Source: CAVRCA01 sp963719345
GTDB taxonomy: Bacteria > Pseudomonadota > Alphaproteobacteria > Acetobacterales > Acetobacteraceae
DNA length: 64,000 nt
Assembly (NCBI GenBank): GCA_963719345.1
Contig: CAVRCA010000006.1
Location: 104,744 to 168,743, forward strand
Reading direction: 5' to 3'
Shown here: positions 56,694-64,000 of the stretch, piece by piece
How the letters are laid out: every line of letters starts with the position of its first letter
Numbering within the stretch: position 1 is the first letter of the stretch
The notes under the pieces: model-generated
Databases searched by the model: none
The model's input: the letters and a program-made list of their open reading frames with translations, nothing else
Told to the model about the DNA's origin: nothing
Translations under genes and position numbers: made by a program

Positions 56694-57758
56694 TCAGCCG
56701 CGCTTGGCGCGGATCTTTCCAAGATAGACCGCGGCAACCAGGAACACGCCCACGAAAGTGCCCTGCCAGTTCGAATCGACACCGGCCATCAGGAGCGCGT
56801 TGCGGATGACGAAGATGAGGGCGGCGCCGATGAAGGCGCCGTAGGCGCTGCCCTCGCCGCCCAAAAGGTTGGCGCCGCCGATCACCGCGGCAGAAATGGC
56901 AAGCAGTTCGTAGCCCATGCCGAGGGCGTTGATGGCCGAGCCCGACCATCCCACGTTCAGCACGGCCGCCAACGCGGCGGCGAGACCCGAGACGACATAG
57001 CACTGCGCCTTCACCCGCCTGACCGGGACGCCTGTCAGCAGCGCCGCGTTCTCGTTGCCGCCTATGGCGAGGATGTAGCGGCCCCAGGCCGTCATCCTGA
57101 GGACCACGGTAAAGACCGCGGTGAGGACGACGAGGAAAAGCAGGGGGTAGGACAGCGACAGCGTGCTCTCGCCGACCCTGACCAGGTCGAGGTGGCCGTT
57201 GCCGAGCAGCTTGAAGGCCGGCCCGCCGGGGCCGAAATCGTAGATCATGCGGTTGCCCGACAGCACCACTGCGACCGAGCGGGCCACCGACAGCATGCCG
57301 AGCGTGACCACGAAGGCCGACAGGCCGACATAGGCGACCAGCACCCCGTTGATCGCGCCGACAATGCCCCCTGCCGCCAGTCCGGCAAGCATCGCCGCCC
57401 ACCAGGGATTGCCGGCCTGCAGAACCAAGCCGCAAACCACGGCGACGAGGCCCATGACCGAGCCGACCGAAAGGTCGATGCCGCCGGTGGCGATCACCGC
57501 CACCATGCCGAGAGCCATGACGCCGATGAATGAGAAGTTCCGGGTGATGTTGAAGAAGTTCTCGAATGTCGCGAAGGAGGCCGGCTGCCACACCCCCATG
57601 ACGACGCAGATCGCCGCCAGTGCGACCGTCACCCAGAAGGCCTGGGACGCAAGGAGGCCCTGGACCGGCGAGCTCTCCCGCGCGTCCAGGACCGCTTGGT
57701 CGATGGCGGCGTGGGTCGTCGGTCCGGCGTTCACGGTGTGGGGCGTGTCAGGCGACAT
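56694..57758 (-). CDS. Sugar ABC permease (FrcC/RbsC-like)
   Basis: A 354-residue permease with about ten membrane segments. Family markers include GGIDLSVGSVMGLVAVV, FVVTLGMLSVARSVAVVLSG, GRYILAIGGNENAALLTGVPV and GAFIGAALIFVIRNALLMAG. The N-terminus has a polar tail of about 40 residues. It overlaps the ATPase gene by 11 bp. Confidence 0.92.
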   Translation of the reverse strand: MSPDTPHTVNAGPTTHAAIDQAVLDARESSPVQGLLASQAFWVTVALAAICVVMGVWQPASFATFENFFNITRNFSFIGVMALGMVAVIATGGIDLSVGSVMGLVAVVCGLVLQAGNPWWAAMLAGLAAGGIVGAINGVLVAYVGLSAFVVTLGMLSVARSVAVVLSGNRMIYDFGPGGPAFKLLGNGHLDLVRVGESTLSLSYPLLFLVVLTAVFTVVLRMTAWGRYILAIGGNENAALLTGVPVRRVKAQCYVVSGLAAALAAVLNVGWSGSAINALGMGYELLAISAAVIGGANLLGGEGSAYGAFIGAALIFVIRNALLMAGVDSNWQGTFVGVFLVAAVYLGKIRAKRG

Positions 57759-58488
57759 GGATCGCTCCCGTGATCAAACCGGTGACTTCTTCGGGGCTGG
57801 TCCCATCAACGGGCTTGTCGGCAACCTTGCGACCGCGGCGCATGACGACCACCCGGTCGCACACCTCGAACACGTCCGGCATGCGGTGGCTGATCAGAAT
57901 GACGGCCATGCCGCCGTCACGCAGCCGACGTATGAGATCGAGCACCTCCGCGACCTGGCGCACGGAGATGGCCGCGGTCGGCTCGTCCATCAGCACCACC
58001 TTCGCCCGCGAGAGACGGGTGCGGGCGATAGCGACCGCCTGCCTTTGGCCGCCCGACATCTGCCGCACGAGGTCGCGCGGCCGGGTCTCCGACTTCAGTT
58101 CACCGAACAGCTCGCCGGCGCGCTTGGCCATGGCCGCGTGGTCAAGCCAGCGGATCGGCCCAAGACCCTTCTTGATCTCGCGTCCCAGGAACACGTTCGC
58201 AGCGGCGGATAGATTGTTGCACAGGGCGAGGTCCTGGTAGACAACCTCGATCCCCTTCTGGCGCGCCTCTACTGGCTTGCCGAAATGCTGCGCCTCGCCC
58301 TCGAGCAACACTCGGCCGGCAGTTGGCGGGAAATTGCCGGCGATGATCTTGACCAGCGTCGATTTGCCCGCCCCGTTGTCGCCCATCAGGCCCAACACCT
58401 CGCCGGGCTCGATCGACAGGTCCACGTCGTTCAGCGCATGGATCGCACCGAAGTGCTTGACGATGTTGCGCATCTCCAGGACCGGCAC
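57748..58488 (-). CDS. Half-size sugar ABC ATPase (FrcA-like)
   Basis: A 246-residue ATPase with a single cassette: Walker A GDNGAGKST, signature MSGGQRQAVAIART, Walker B VVLMDEPTAAISVRQ, and VILISHRMPDVFEV. RbsA-type proteins usually have two such domains in about 500 residues; the one-domain FrcA form is typical of alphaproteobacteria. The start is taken at the GTG at 58488 because GGGAGG lies 8 bases upstream; the open frame to 58659 runs into the dehydrogenase gene. Confidence 0.9.
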   Translation of the reverse strand: MPVLEMRNIVKHFGAIHALNDVDLSIEPGEVLGLMGDNGAGKSTLVKIIAGNFPPTAGRVLLEGEAQHFGKPVEARQKGIEVVYQDLALCNNLSAAANVFLGREIKKGLGPIRWLDHAAMAKRAGELFGELKSETRPRDLVRQMSGGQRQAVAIARTRLSRAKVVLMDEPTAAISVRQVAEVLDLIRRLRDGGMAVILISHRMPDVFEVCDRVVVMRRGRKVADKPVDGTSPEEVTGLITGAIHVA

Positions 58489-58561
58489 CCGTTTGACCTC
58501 CCAATGGCGGCCGTTGACGGCATCGCCGCGTTCATTGTGTTGGGCGCTGCCGCACCCACAG

Positions 58562-59575
58562 CTAGCGATACGTGTCCGGCTTGCTCCGCAACGAAACTTC
58601 GACCTTGTCGCCACTCCTTTGCGCGGCCACGCCCGCTTCACAACAGCAGGCGGCCGCATACCCGTCCCAGGCGGTGGGGCCGCCGACTTCGCCTCGCCTG
58701 GCGGCCTCGACCCAACTCTGCACCTCGGCGTCGAAAGCCTCCCCGAACCGCTCGACGAACCCGGGCGCGACCTCGCCGCCCCATCGGCCGGCGCTGTGGA
58801 CGCGAGGCCCGGTATCTTCCCCGATGGTGACGATCCCTTTCTCGAACACCGCCTGGGTCGTCACCTGATAACCAAACTGCGCGTTCACGAAGATCTCGAC
58901 ATCGGCCAGCACGCCGCTCTCGGTTGCGATCAGCACGTGCTGCGGATCGTGCTGCTCGGCCGGAGCATGGCCGGAGGTCCGGCCCAGTCGGACCTGGACG
59001 GTCTTGATCTCCTCACCGGTCAGGAAGCGGATCGCATCGAACTCGTGCACGACCGAATCGGTGATGAGCATCGCGCTGGTAAACCCGGGAGGCGCGCCAC
59101 AATTCCTGTGGGCGCAATGGAGCATCAGTGGTCGCCCCAGCTCCCCGGACACGATAAGCCCGCGCAGGTGCCGATACTCTGCATCGAAGCGGCGCATGAA
59201 CCCGACTTGGACCCGTTTCCTGCCAAGCCGCAGCTCGGCCTCTATGATCCTCCAGGACGACGCCGCATCCGGGGTCAGCGGCTTCTCGCATAGCACCGGC
59301 AGACCCCGTTCCAGGACCCGAAGGAGCGTTTCCTCGTGAGCGACGCCAGGAGTTGCGACGACCACGGCATCGACATCCTCGCGCTCCAGCACTGGCCGGA
59401 TATCGGACGCCGCGATGCTCGACGGGGCGGCTTCGGCGGCACGGCGGGCGCGCGTGAGGTCGACATCGACCACGGCTGCGACTTCCGCCCCCTTTATCCG
59501 ATGTGTCAGACGCTCGACGTGGTCGGAGCCCATGCGGCCGGCGCCGACAACGATCACACGGAGGTTGGCTGACAT
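58562..59575 (-). CDS. Gfo/Idh/MocA family oxidoreductase
   Basis: A 337-residue NAD(P)-dependent sugar or inositol dehydrogenase. The Rossmann loop is VVGAGRMGSDH, with DAVVVATPGVAHEE and the EKPLT motif (about 97-101) common to myo-inositol 2-dehydrogenases and relatives. It should oxidise the sugar imported by the downstream transporter. First gene of the operon; a 260-bp gap separates it from the divergent dehydratase gene, so control is probably shared. Confidence 0.9.
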   Translation of the reverse strand: MSANLRVIVVGAGRMGSDHVERLTHRIKGAEVAAVVDVDLTRARRAAEAAPSSIAASDIRPVLEREDVDAVVVATPGVAHEETLLRVLERGLPVLCEKPLTPDAASSWRIIEAELRLGRKRVQVGFMRRFDAEYRHLRGLIVSGELGRPLMLHCAHRNCGAPPGFTSAMLITDSVVHEFDAIRFLTGEEIKTVQVRLGRTSGHAPAEQHDPQHVLIATESGVLADVEIFVNAQFGYQVTTQAVFEKGIVTIGEDTGPRVHSAGRWGGEVAPGFVERFGEAFDAEVQSWVEAARRGEVGGPTAWDGYAAACCCEAGVAAQRSGDKVEVSLRSKPDTYR

Positions 59576-59836
59576 TCGTCCTCCCTTATCAACTCGCGTC
59601 CGTGGTCGGCAGCCTGCTGGTGGCCGATCGTGGAACCGGTCAGGCTCGGGCGCAATGGATGTCGGAGGCTCAGATCCAGCCCAGCCGGCGGCCTCTCGCC
59701 TTCACGCGCCAGCCTGGTCTACGGAAGAGGCGATCGCGGTCTGGGCGGCCGAACTGCGCGAAGCCGGGGGCCGGCGTGCTCACCGCGGCAGAAAAGGGTG
59801 ATCGGATCATCAGATCCAGGCAACCGGAGGGAACGA

Positions 59837-61024
59837 ATGAAGATTACCGCCGTGCGGCTGCGCCGCCTTCGCGGCACCATGCCGACCCCGGGACGGTTCT
59901 GGGAAGATCGACTGGCTCGGCCGATCGACGTCTATCCCGAGTACCGTGTCTCGGACGACTTCGAGGGGGGCGAGCAGATCGGCGAACATGGCTTTCGCAT
60001 CGAAACCCATTTCGTTCAGATCGAGACGGACGAGGGCGTCACCGGCTTGGCCGGCCCGCTGCCGGATGCGGTTGCCTTCTATGTCGGCCGTCGGCTACGA
60101 CCGCTGTTGCTGGGCCAGGACCCGATCGCGCATGAGCGGCTCTGGGACCAGATGCACCGCATCATGGTACACGGCCGCCAGGGCGACGCCATGCTGGCGA
60201 TCAGCGCCGTCGATGTCGCACTCTGGGATCTGAAGGGCCGCTGGCTCGGCCAGCCCGTCTACAGGCTGCTAGGCGGCCCGACCCGGGAGGCCGTCCCGGC
60301 CTATGTCAGCATGCTCGGCTTCGCCGTGCAGGACATGGGGTTGGTGCGGGAGCGTGCCCTGCGGTTCAAAGCGGCGGGCTACACCGCCCAGAAATGGTTC
60401 TTCCGCCACGGGCCGATGAGCGGCAAGGAGGGCCTGCACCTCAACGTCGCCCTGGTCCGGACGTTGCGCGAAGCGCTGGGCGATGACGACATCATGCTGG
60501 ACTGCTGGCAATCGATGGAGCCGGGCTACGTCATCGACCTCGCCGAGCGCATCGCCGAATACCGCCCGCGCTGGCTGGAAGAATGCTGCATGCCAGACCG
60601 CATCGACAGCTACCGTCGGGTGAAGGAGAAGACCAACATCCCGCTGGCCGGGGCCGAACACGAATACACGCGCTGGGGCTTCAGGCGCTTCATCGATGCC
60701 GGCGCGCTCGATGTGATCCAGCCGGATATCTACTGGTGCGGCGGCCTGTCCGAGACCCTGAAGATCGCGGCCTACGCCACGGCGCACGACCTGATCTGCA
60801 TCCCGCACGGCCATTCGACGGCCGCCAGCATCCACTTCTCCGTCACCCAGTCGCCGATCCACACGCCGTTTCAGGAGTACCTGCACAAGTGGAACGAGAT
60901 CAATCAATATTTTGTTGCCGATCCGATCGAGCCCCGAGACGGCCGCATCACGCCGCGTGACGTGCCAGGCATCGGCATGGACCTGGATCCGGCAAAGATC
61001 GAAGAGGAAGCGGACGTGTTCTGA
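59837..61024 (+). CDS. Enolase-superfamily sugar-acid dehydratase (MR/MLE-like)
   Basis: A 395-residue member of the mandelate racemase/muconate lactonising group. Metal ligands appear as Asp in IMLDCWQSM, Glu in WLEECCMP and Glu in LAGAEHEYTRWG; a His in IPHGHST follows the usual base position. It should dehydrate or epimerise a sugar acid, fitting the divergent sugar operon. The specific acid is not predictable. The ATG at 59837 follows GGAGGG. The following QueD-like gene is in the same direction, 45 bp away. Confidence 0.85.
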   Translation: MKITAVRLRRLRGTMPTPGRFWEDRLARPIDVYPEYRVSDDFEGGEQIGEHGFRIETHFVQIETDEGVTGLAGPLPDAVAFYVGRRLRPLLLGQDPIAHERLWDQMHRIMVHGRQGDAMLAISAVDVALWDLKGRWLGQPVYRLLGGPTREAVPAYVSMLGFAVQDMGLVRERALRFKAAGYTAQKWFFRHGPMSGKEGLHLNVALVRTLREALGDDDIMLDCWQSMEPGYVIDLAERIAEYRPRWLEECCMPDRIDSYRRVKEKTNIPLAGAEHEYTRWGFRRFIDAGALDVIQPDIYWCGGLSETLKIAAYATAHDLICIPHGHSTAASIHFSVTQSPIHTPFQEYLHKWNEINQYFVADPIEPRDGRITPRDVPGIGMDLDPAKIEEEADVF

Positions 61025-61069
61025 CCGGCTTCCGCGCGCTGCGTCGGCCAGTCGTCGTGAGGAGAATGC

Positions 61070-61471
61070 ATGTACAGCGTAACTGTCGCCGATCACATCC
61101 TGACCGCGCATAGCTTCCGCGGTGAGGTGTTCGGGCGGGCTGCACGCCTGCACGGCGTTACCCTCGTGATCGAGGCCGAGTTCAGAGCCGCGCAGCTCGA
61201 CGACTTGCAGCTGCTCATCGACATCGGGCTGGCCAAGACGGAGCTCCGCCGCGCCATTGACCCGCTCGACTACACCAACCTCGACGACCATCCCGGATTT
61301 GCGGGCATCAACACGACCATCGAGTTTCTCGCCAGTCACATCCATGCTCTGCTCGCCGGCGCCTGTCGCGAGGGAAGACTGGGGTCCGCGGGGCAGAACC
61401 TGCTCGGGCTCAAGGTGCTGGTGCGCGAAAGCCCCAACGCCTGGGCCGCTTTCGAGGGGCCGGTCAGCTGA
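61070..61471 (+). CDS. QueD-like 6-carboxytetrahydropterin synthase family protein
   Basis: A 133-residue T-fold protein of the PTPS/QueD family. Two expected zinc-region residues are visible (TAHSF and RLHGV) but the usual third His (HGH) is Val here, and the catalytic Cys before LHG is Ala. The catalytic set also appears to lack the usual Cys-His layout. The C-terminal YTNLDDHP and NTTIEFLA stretches are conserved in this subfamily. The protein is therefore probably not a classical queuosine enzyme, and its function is unknown. Confidence 0.7.
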   Translation: MYSVTVADHILTAHSFRGEVFGRAARLHGVTLVIEAEFRAAQLDDLQLLIDIGLAKTELRRAIDPLDYTNLDDHPGFAGINTTIEFLASHIHALLAGACREGRLGSAGQNLLGLKVLVRESPNAWAAFEGPVS

Positions 61472-61493
61472 GCACCTCGTGCCCGAGCTCGCG

Positions 61494-62489
61494 CTAGCGC
61501 TCTGCATCCACGGCACGCCAGACCCGGGTGATGTCGTCGAGCTTGGCCTTGAGCTCCTGCGACAACCCCTCTGCTTCCGCCGCCGCAAGACTGTCGGCGA
61601 GCTGCTCGGGGCGGCTCGCGCCGACGATCGGCGCGGTAACGGCAGGGTTGGACAGCACCCACGAGATGGCAAGCGTGGCCATGCTCATGCCCGCCTCGGC
61701 GGCCACCCTGCGCAGGCTTTCCACCGTCGCAAACTCCTGCTCGTGCCAGTAACGCTCCTGATAGCGCGGCCCGGCGCTGCCCAGCGAGAAACGCGTGCCT
61801 TCGGGCGGCGCGTCACGCCGGTCGTGCTTGCCGGTGAGCAGGCCGCCAGCCAGCGGATTGTAGGAGATGACCGCGAGCCCTTCCTCCTCGCACATCGGCA
61901 GCAGGTCGCGCTCGAAGGCACGAAACAACAGATTGTAGCGTGGCTGGACCGAGGCGACGCGGACAAGGTTCTTGAGCTCGCTCCGGCCGAGCGCGCGGGC
62001 GATCTTGTGAGCCGGCCAGTTGGAAACGCCGACGTAGCGCGCTTTGCCGTGCCGCACGACGGTGTCGAGCGCCTCGAGCGCCTCGTCGAGGGGCGTGTGC
62101 GCATCATAGCCGTGCAGTTGATAGAGGTCGATATAGTCGGTTCCAAGACGCCGGAGCGAGGCTTCGACCGCATCGAGAACATGCTTGCGCGACATGCCCC
62201 GGTCCCAGGGCTTTGGCCCCATTTGCCCGACACATTTCGTTGCGACGACGAACTGGTGGCGCTTGCCCTTGAGCCAGTCGCCTACGATCTCCTCGGTGCG
62301 GCCCGCCGTCGGGCGGCCGCCGCCGAGCGGATAGACATCGGCGGTGTCGAGGAAGTCGATCCCGCCTTCCGCGGCCGCATCAAGGATCGCATGGCTCTGT
62401 GCGGCGTCACACTGAAGCCCGAACGTCATCGTGCCGAGGCACATTCTTGTGACCTGGAGACCGGTATGGCCGAACCTGGTGTAACGCAT
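61494..62489 (-). CDS. Aldo/keto reductase (YajO/PdxI-like)
   Basis: A 331-residue aldo-keto reductase with the usual tetrad: Asp and Tyr in LDTADVYPLGGG, Lys in VATKCVG, and His in YQLHGYDAHT. No signal peptide. The open frame extends upstream to 62588, but the ATG at 62489 gives the family start (MRYTRFGHTGLQV). It follows the SDR gene by 61 bp in the same direction, and both probably reduce carbonyls with NADPH. Confidence 0.88.
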   Translation of the reverse strand: MRYTRFGHTGLQVTRMCLGTMTFGLQCDAAQSHAILDAAAEGGIDFLDTADVYPLGGGRPTAGRTEEIVGDWLKGKRHQFVVATKCVGQMGPKPWDRGMSRKHVLDAVEASLRRLGTDYIDLYQLHGYDAHTPLDEALEALDTVVRHGKARYVGVSNWPAHKIARALGRSELKNLVRVASVQPRYNLLFRAFERDLLPMCEEEGLAVISYNPLAGGLLTGKHDRRDAPPEGTRFSLGSAGPRYQERYWHEQEFATVESLRRVAAEAGMSMATLAISWVLSNPAVTAPIVGASRPEQLADSLAAAEAEGLSQELKAKLDDITRVWRAVDAER

Positions 62490-62550
62490 GGGGCAGACCT
62501 CGACATACCTGGGATCACGGCTGGGAAGCGAAGCTTGGAGCTGACGACGC

Positions 62551-63417
62551 CTAAGCGCCATCGCCCCCCTGTGCGAGAAAGTCGTCAAACGCCGATTTGT
62601 AATCGGGGTGCCAACGAGACAGCGGCGGCCGGTTCTCTATGATGTCCTGCGCTGCCCACAGGATGCGCCGGTTGTCGACCGCGCGCGTGACGTCGTTGTC
62701 CGGGCAGAGGATGTAGAAGTCACCCTGGCTCATGCCGGCGACAAGCATGTCGATTACCTGATCCGGTGTCCAGGCGCCCGGCGGCTTCTCGGTGCGGCCG
62801 CGACGCGTCATGCCGGTGAAGGTCGAGCCCGGGATCAGCAGGTGGGCGGTAATTCGCCGTCCTTCTTCGTTGCGCAAGCTATGGGCGAGCGCCTCGGTCA
62901 GCACCTTCACGCCGGCCTTGCTGACGTTGTACGCGGCGTCGCCGGGTGGGCAGGTGATACCCTGCTTCGAGCCGGTGTTGATGATTGCGCAGTCCGCCTT
63001 CTGCTCCAGCATCGCAGGCGTGAACGTCTGCACGCCGTTGATCACGCCCCAGAGATTGACGTCCAGCACGCGACGCCACCGCTCGATGTTCTCCCACGGT
63101 CCGCCACCCGGCGCCGTCCCGGCGTTGTTCATCAGCACGGCAACTTCCCCGAACGTGCCATACACGGCGTCCTTGAGCGCCCGCACCGCGTCGAGGAGAC
63201 TGACGTCGGTCGGGACCGCCAGCACCGCCGATCGCCCGGCCGGAGCAATACCGGCGAGCTCGTCGGCCGCTGCCGCGAGCGCATCGGCTGAGAGGTCGGC
63301 GACGCACACGCGCATGCCAAGCGAGGCGAAGCGCCGGGCGGCGGCCAGGCCGATCCCACTCGCAGCCCCCGTGACGACGGCGACCCGGCCTGCGGCGAGT
63401 GCGGGATGATACCTCAT
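62551..63417 (-). CDS. Short-chain dehydrogenase/reductase
   Basis: A 288-residue SDR. Cofactor loop TGAASGIG, NNAG motif and a YNVSK catalytic pattern are clear; Ser is probably in NTGSKQG. The C-terminal extension (about 210-288) is longer than FabG. Substrate unknown. Transcribed ahead of the aldo-keto reductase. Confidence 0.87.
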   Translation of the reverse strand: MRYHPALAAGRVAVVTGAASGIGLAAARRFASLGMRVCVADLSADALAAAADELAGIAPAGRSAVLAVPTDVSLLDAVRALKDAVYGTFGEVAVLMNNAGTAPGGGPWENIERWRRVLDVNLWGVINGVQTFTPAMLEQKADCAIINTGSKQGITCPPGDAAYNVSKAGVKVLTEALAHSLRNEEGRRITAHLLIPGSTFTGMTRRGRTEKPPGAWTPDQVIDMLVAGMSQGDFYILCPDNDVTRAVDNRRILWAAQDIIENRPPLSRWHPDYKSAFDDFLAQGGDGA

Positions 63418-63644
63418 CGTGCGACCTCTCTTGCTTGAACGTCTGCCAGCTCTGCCGCCGGTCGGATCCAGAGATCATAGCGGACGCAGGGTTCAGCCCG
63501 CCATGACCGCGACGCCTGGAATGACAAAAGTGTATTCAATCATTACGGAGTGTCGCCTGCTCCGGAAAAAGCCACATGCCGTCGAATTTCGAACAGCGCA
63601 CGGATCATCTGCCAATTCACGCTGTTACCGTTGTAGCGGGACAC

Positions 63645-63670
63645 GGAACGATCGCAGGTTCACCAACGTT
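63645..63670 (+). promoter_or_regulatory. EcfG-type general stress promoter
   Basis: GGAAC at 63645-63649 and CGTT at 63667-63670 are separated by 17 bases, matching the alphaproteobacterial sigma-EcfG consensus (GGAAC-N16/17-CGTT). The start codon of the DUF1328 gene is 32 bases downstream, giving a short leader with AGGAGG at 63691-63696. Confidence 0.75.
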
Positions 63671-63702
63671 CTACTGGAACAAGCAGCGGCAGGAGGAACA
63701 CC

Positions 63703-63891
63703 TTGGGTAACTTACTTTACTGGGCCGTCGTCGCGCTCGTCATCGCGGTCATAGCCGGCTTTCTCGGCTTCGGCGGGATCGCAGGGACGGCAGCAGGTAT
63801 CGCACAGACCCTGTTCTACATTTTCGTGGTCATCTTCGTCGTCGTCCTGGTCTTGAACTTCGTGGGGCGCGGCCGAGGACCGACAATCTGA
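63703..63891 (+). CDS. DUF1328 small membrane protein
   Basis: A 62-residue, two-helix inner-membrane protein of the DUF1328/YtjA family (LLYWAVVALVIAVIAGFLGFGGIAG, then IAQTLFYIFVVIFVVVLVLNFV). Homologues are induced in general stress; the EcfG-type promoter directly upstream fits this. The start is TTG at 63703, with AGGAGG 6 bases upstream. Function of the family is unknown. Confidence 0.88.
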   Translation: MGNLLYWAVVALVIAVIAGFLGFGGIAGTAAGIAQTLFYIFVVIFVVVLVLNFVGRGRGPTI

Positions 63892-64000
63892 CATCACCGC
63901 ACCGCCACGGTGATGAGTGCCGTCCTGCATTGAGGCGAGTACCGGTCATCGTGGCCGTGGCGTGGCGCTGTTCGGTTGCGTTATTCCGCCAACTCCGGTC
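63892..64000. other. Window end, no gene seen
   Basis: Nothing assignable in the last 109 bases. Confidence 0.3.

Overview
The window is visibly GC-rich DNA with tightly packed, often ATGA-overlapping genes. The gene set points to an alphaproteobacterium: a Bpt-type leucyltransferase, an FrcA-like half-size sugar ABC ATPase, a MetA/MetY pair, and a GGAAC-N17-CGTT (EcfG-type) promoter in front of a DUF1328 gene. An acetic-acid-bacteria/Rhodospirillales or Rhizobiales relative is plausible, but I cannot place it further from this window. No rRNA, complete tRNA, CRISPR array, transposase or phage gene was seen.

Layout. (1) 0-5.3 kb: MBL-fold hydrolase, membrane-anchored penicillin-acylase-type Ntn hydrolase, RDD membrane protein, aspartate/glutamate leucyltransferase and a small secreted protein, closed by a likely terminator. 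(2) 5.3-11.4 kb: a ureide/biuret-type nitrogen-scavenging operon (isochorismatase-fold amidase, NCS2-like permease, AtzF, AtzG, AtzE, AtzH/HpxZ). Four of its six genes are broken by about 14 one-base frameshifts between 5.45 and 9.92 kb while the protein sequence between the breaks stays intact. (3) 11.4-22.2 kb: a compact island. It has a Zn-ribbon methyltransferase; divergently an ACP, acyl-ACP synthetase and ketoreductase operon; and convergently a five-gene, fully overlapping operon (MetY, MetA, MHS-type transporter, PLP decarboxylase, acyl-CoA ligase). This is the best candidate for an undescribed biosynthetic system. (4) 22.6-25.5 kb: an ExeA-like membrane ATPase with two lipoproteins and a proline-rich secreted protein. 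(5) 25.6-28.9 kb: DUF35 protein, SCP-x-like thiolase and an amidohydrolase, with a tRNA-Ser-like 3' fragment between. (6) 29-32.5 kb: katG and divergent oxyR with an OxyR-type site. (7) 32.4-42.2 kb: D- and L-2-hydroxyacid dehydrogenases, an acyl-CoA ligase, a ThDP enzyme, and a sugar-type ABC transporter. (8) 42.4-46.4 kb: a GGDEF-EAL protein, a small unknown ORF and an FNT-family channel. (9) 46.6-50.2 kb: ssuCBDA sulfonate operon without ssuE. (10) 50.3-53.4 kb: cupin, esterase, exported aldo-keto reductase and exported Rossmann oxidoreductase, all one direction. (11) 53.6-55.6 kb: M3 oligopeptidase. (12) 55.6-61.5 kb: FrcBCA-like sugar transporter with a Gfo/Idh dehydrogenase, divergent from an enolase-superfamily dehydratase and a QueD-like protein. 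(13) 61.5-63.9 kb: aldo-keto reductase, SDR, and the EcfG-type DUF1328 gene.

Functionally the window is accessory catabolism: nitrogen (ureides), sulfur (sulfonates), sugar acids and 2-hydroxyacids, each paired with its own transporter, plus oxidative and general stress genes and one probable secondary-metabolism island.
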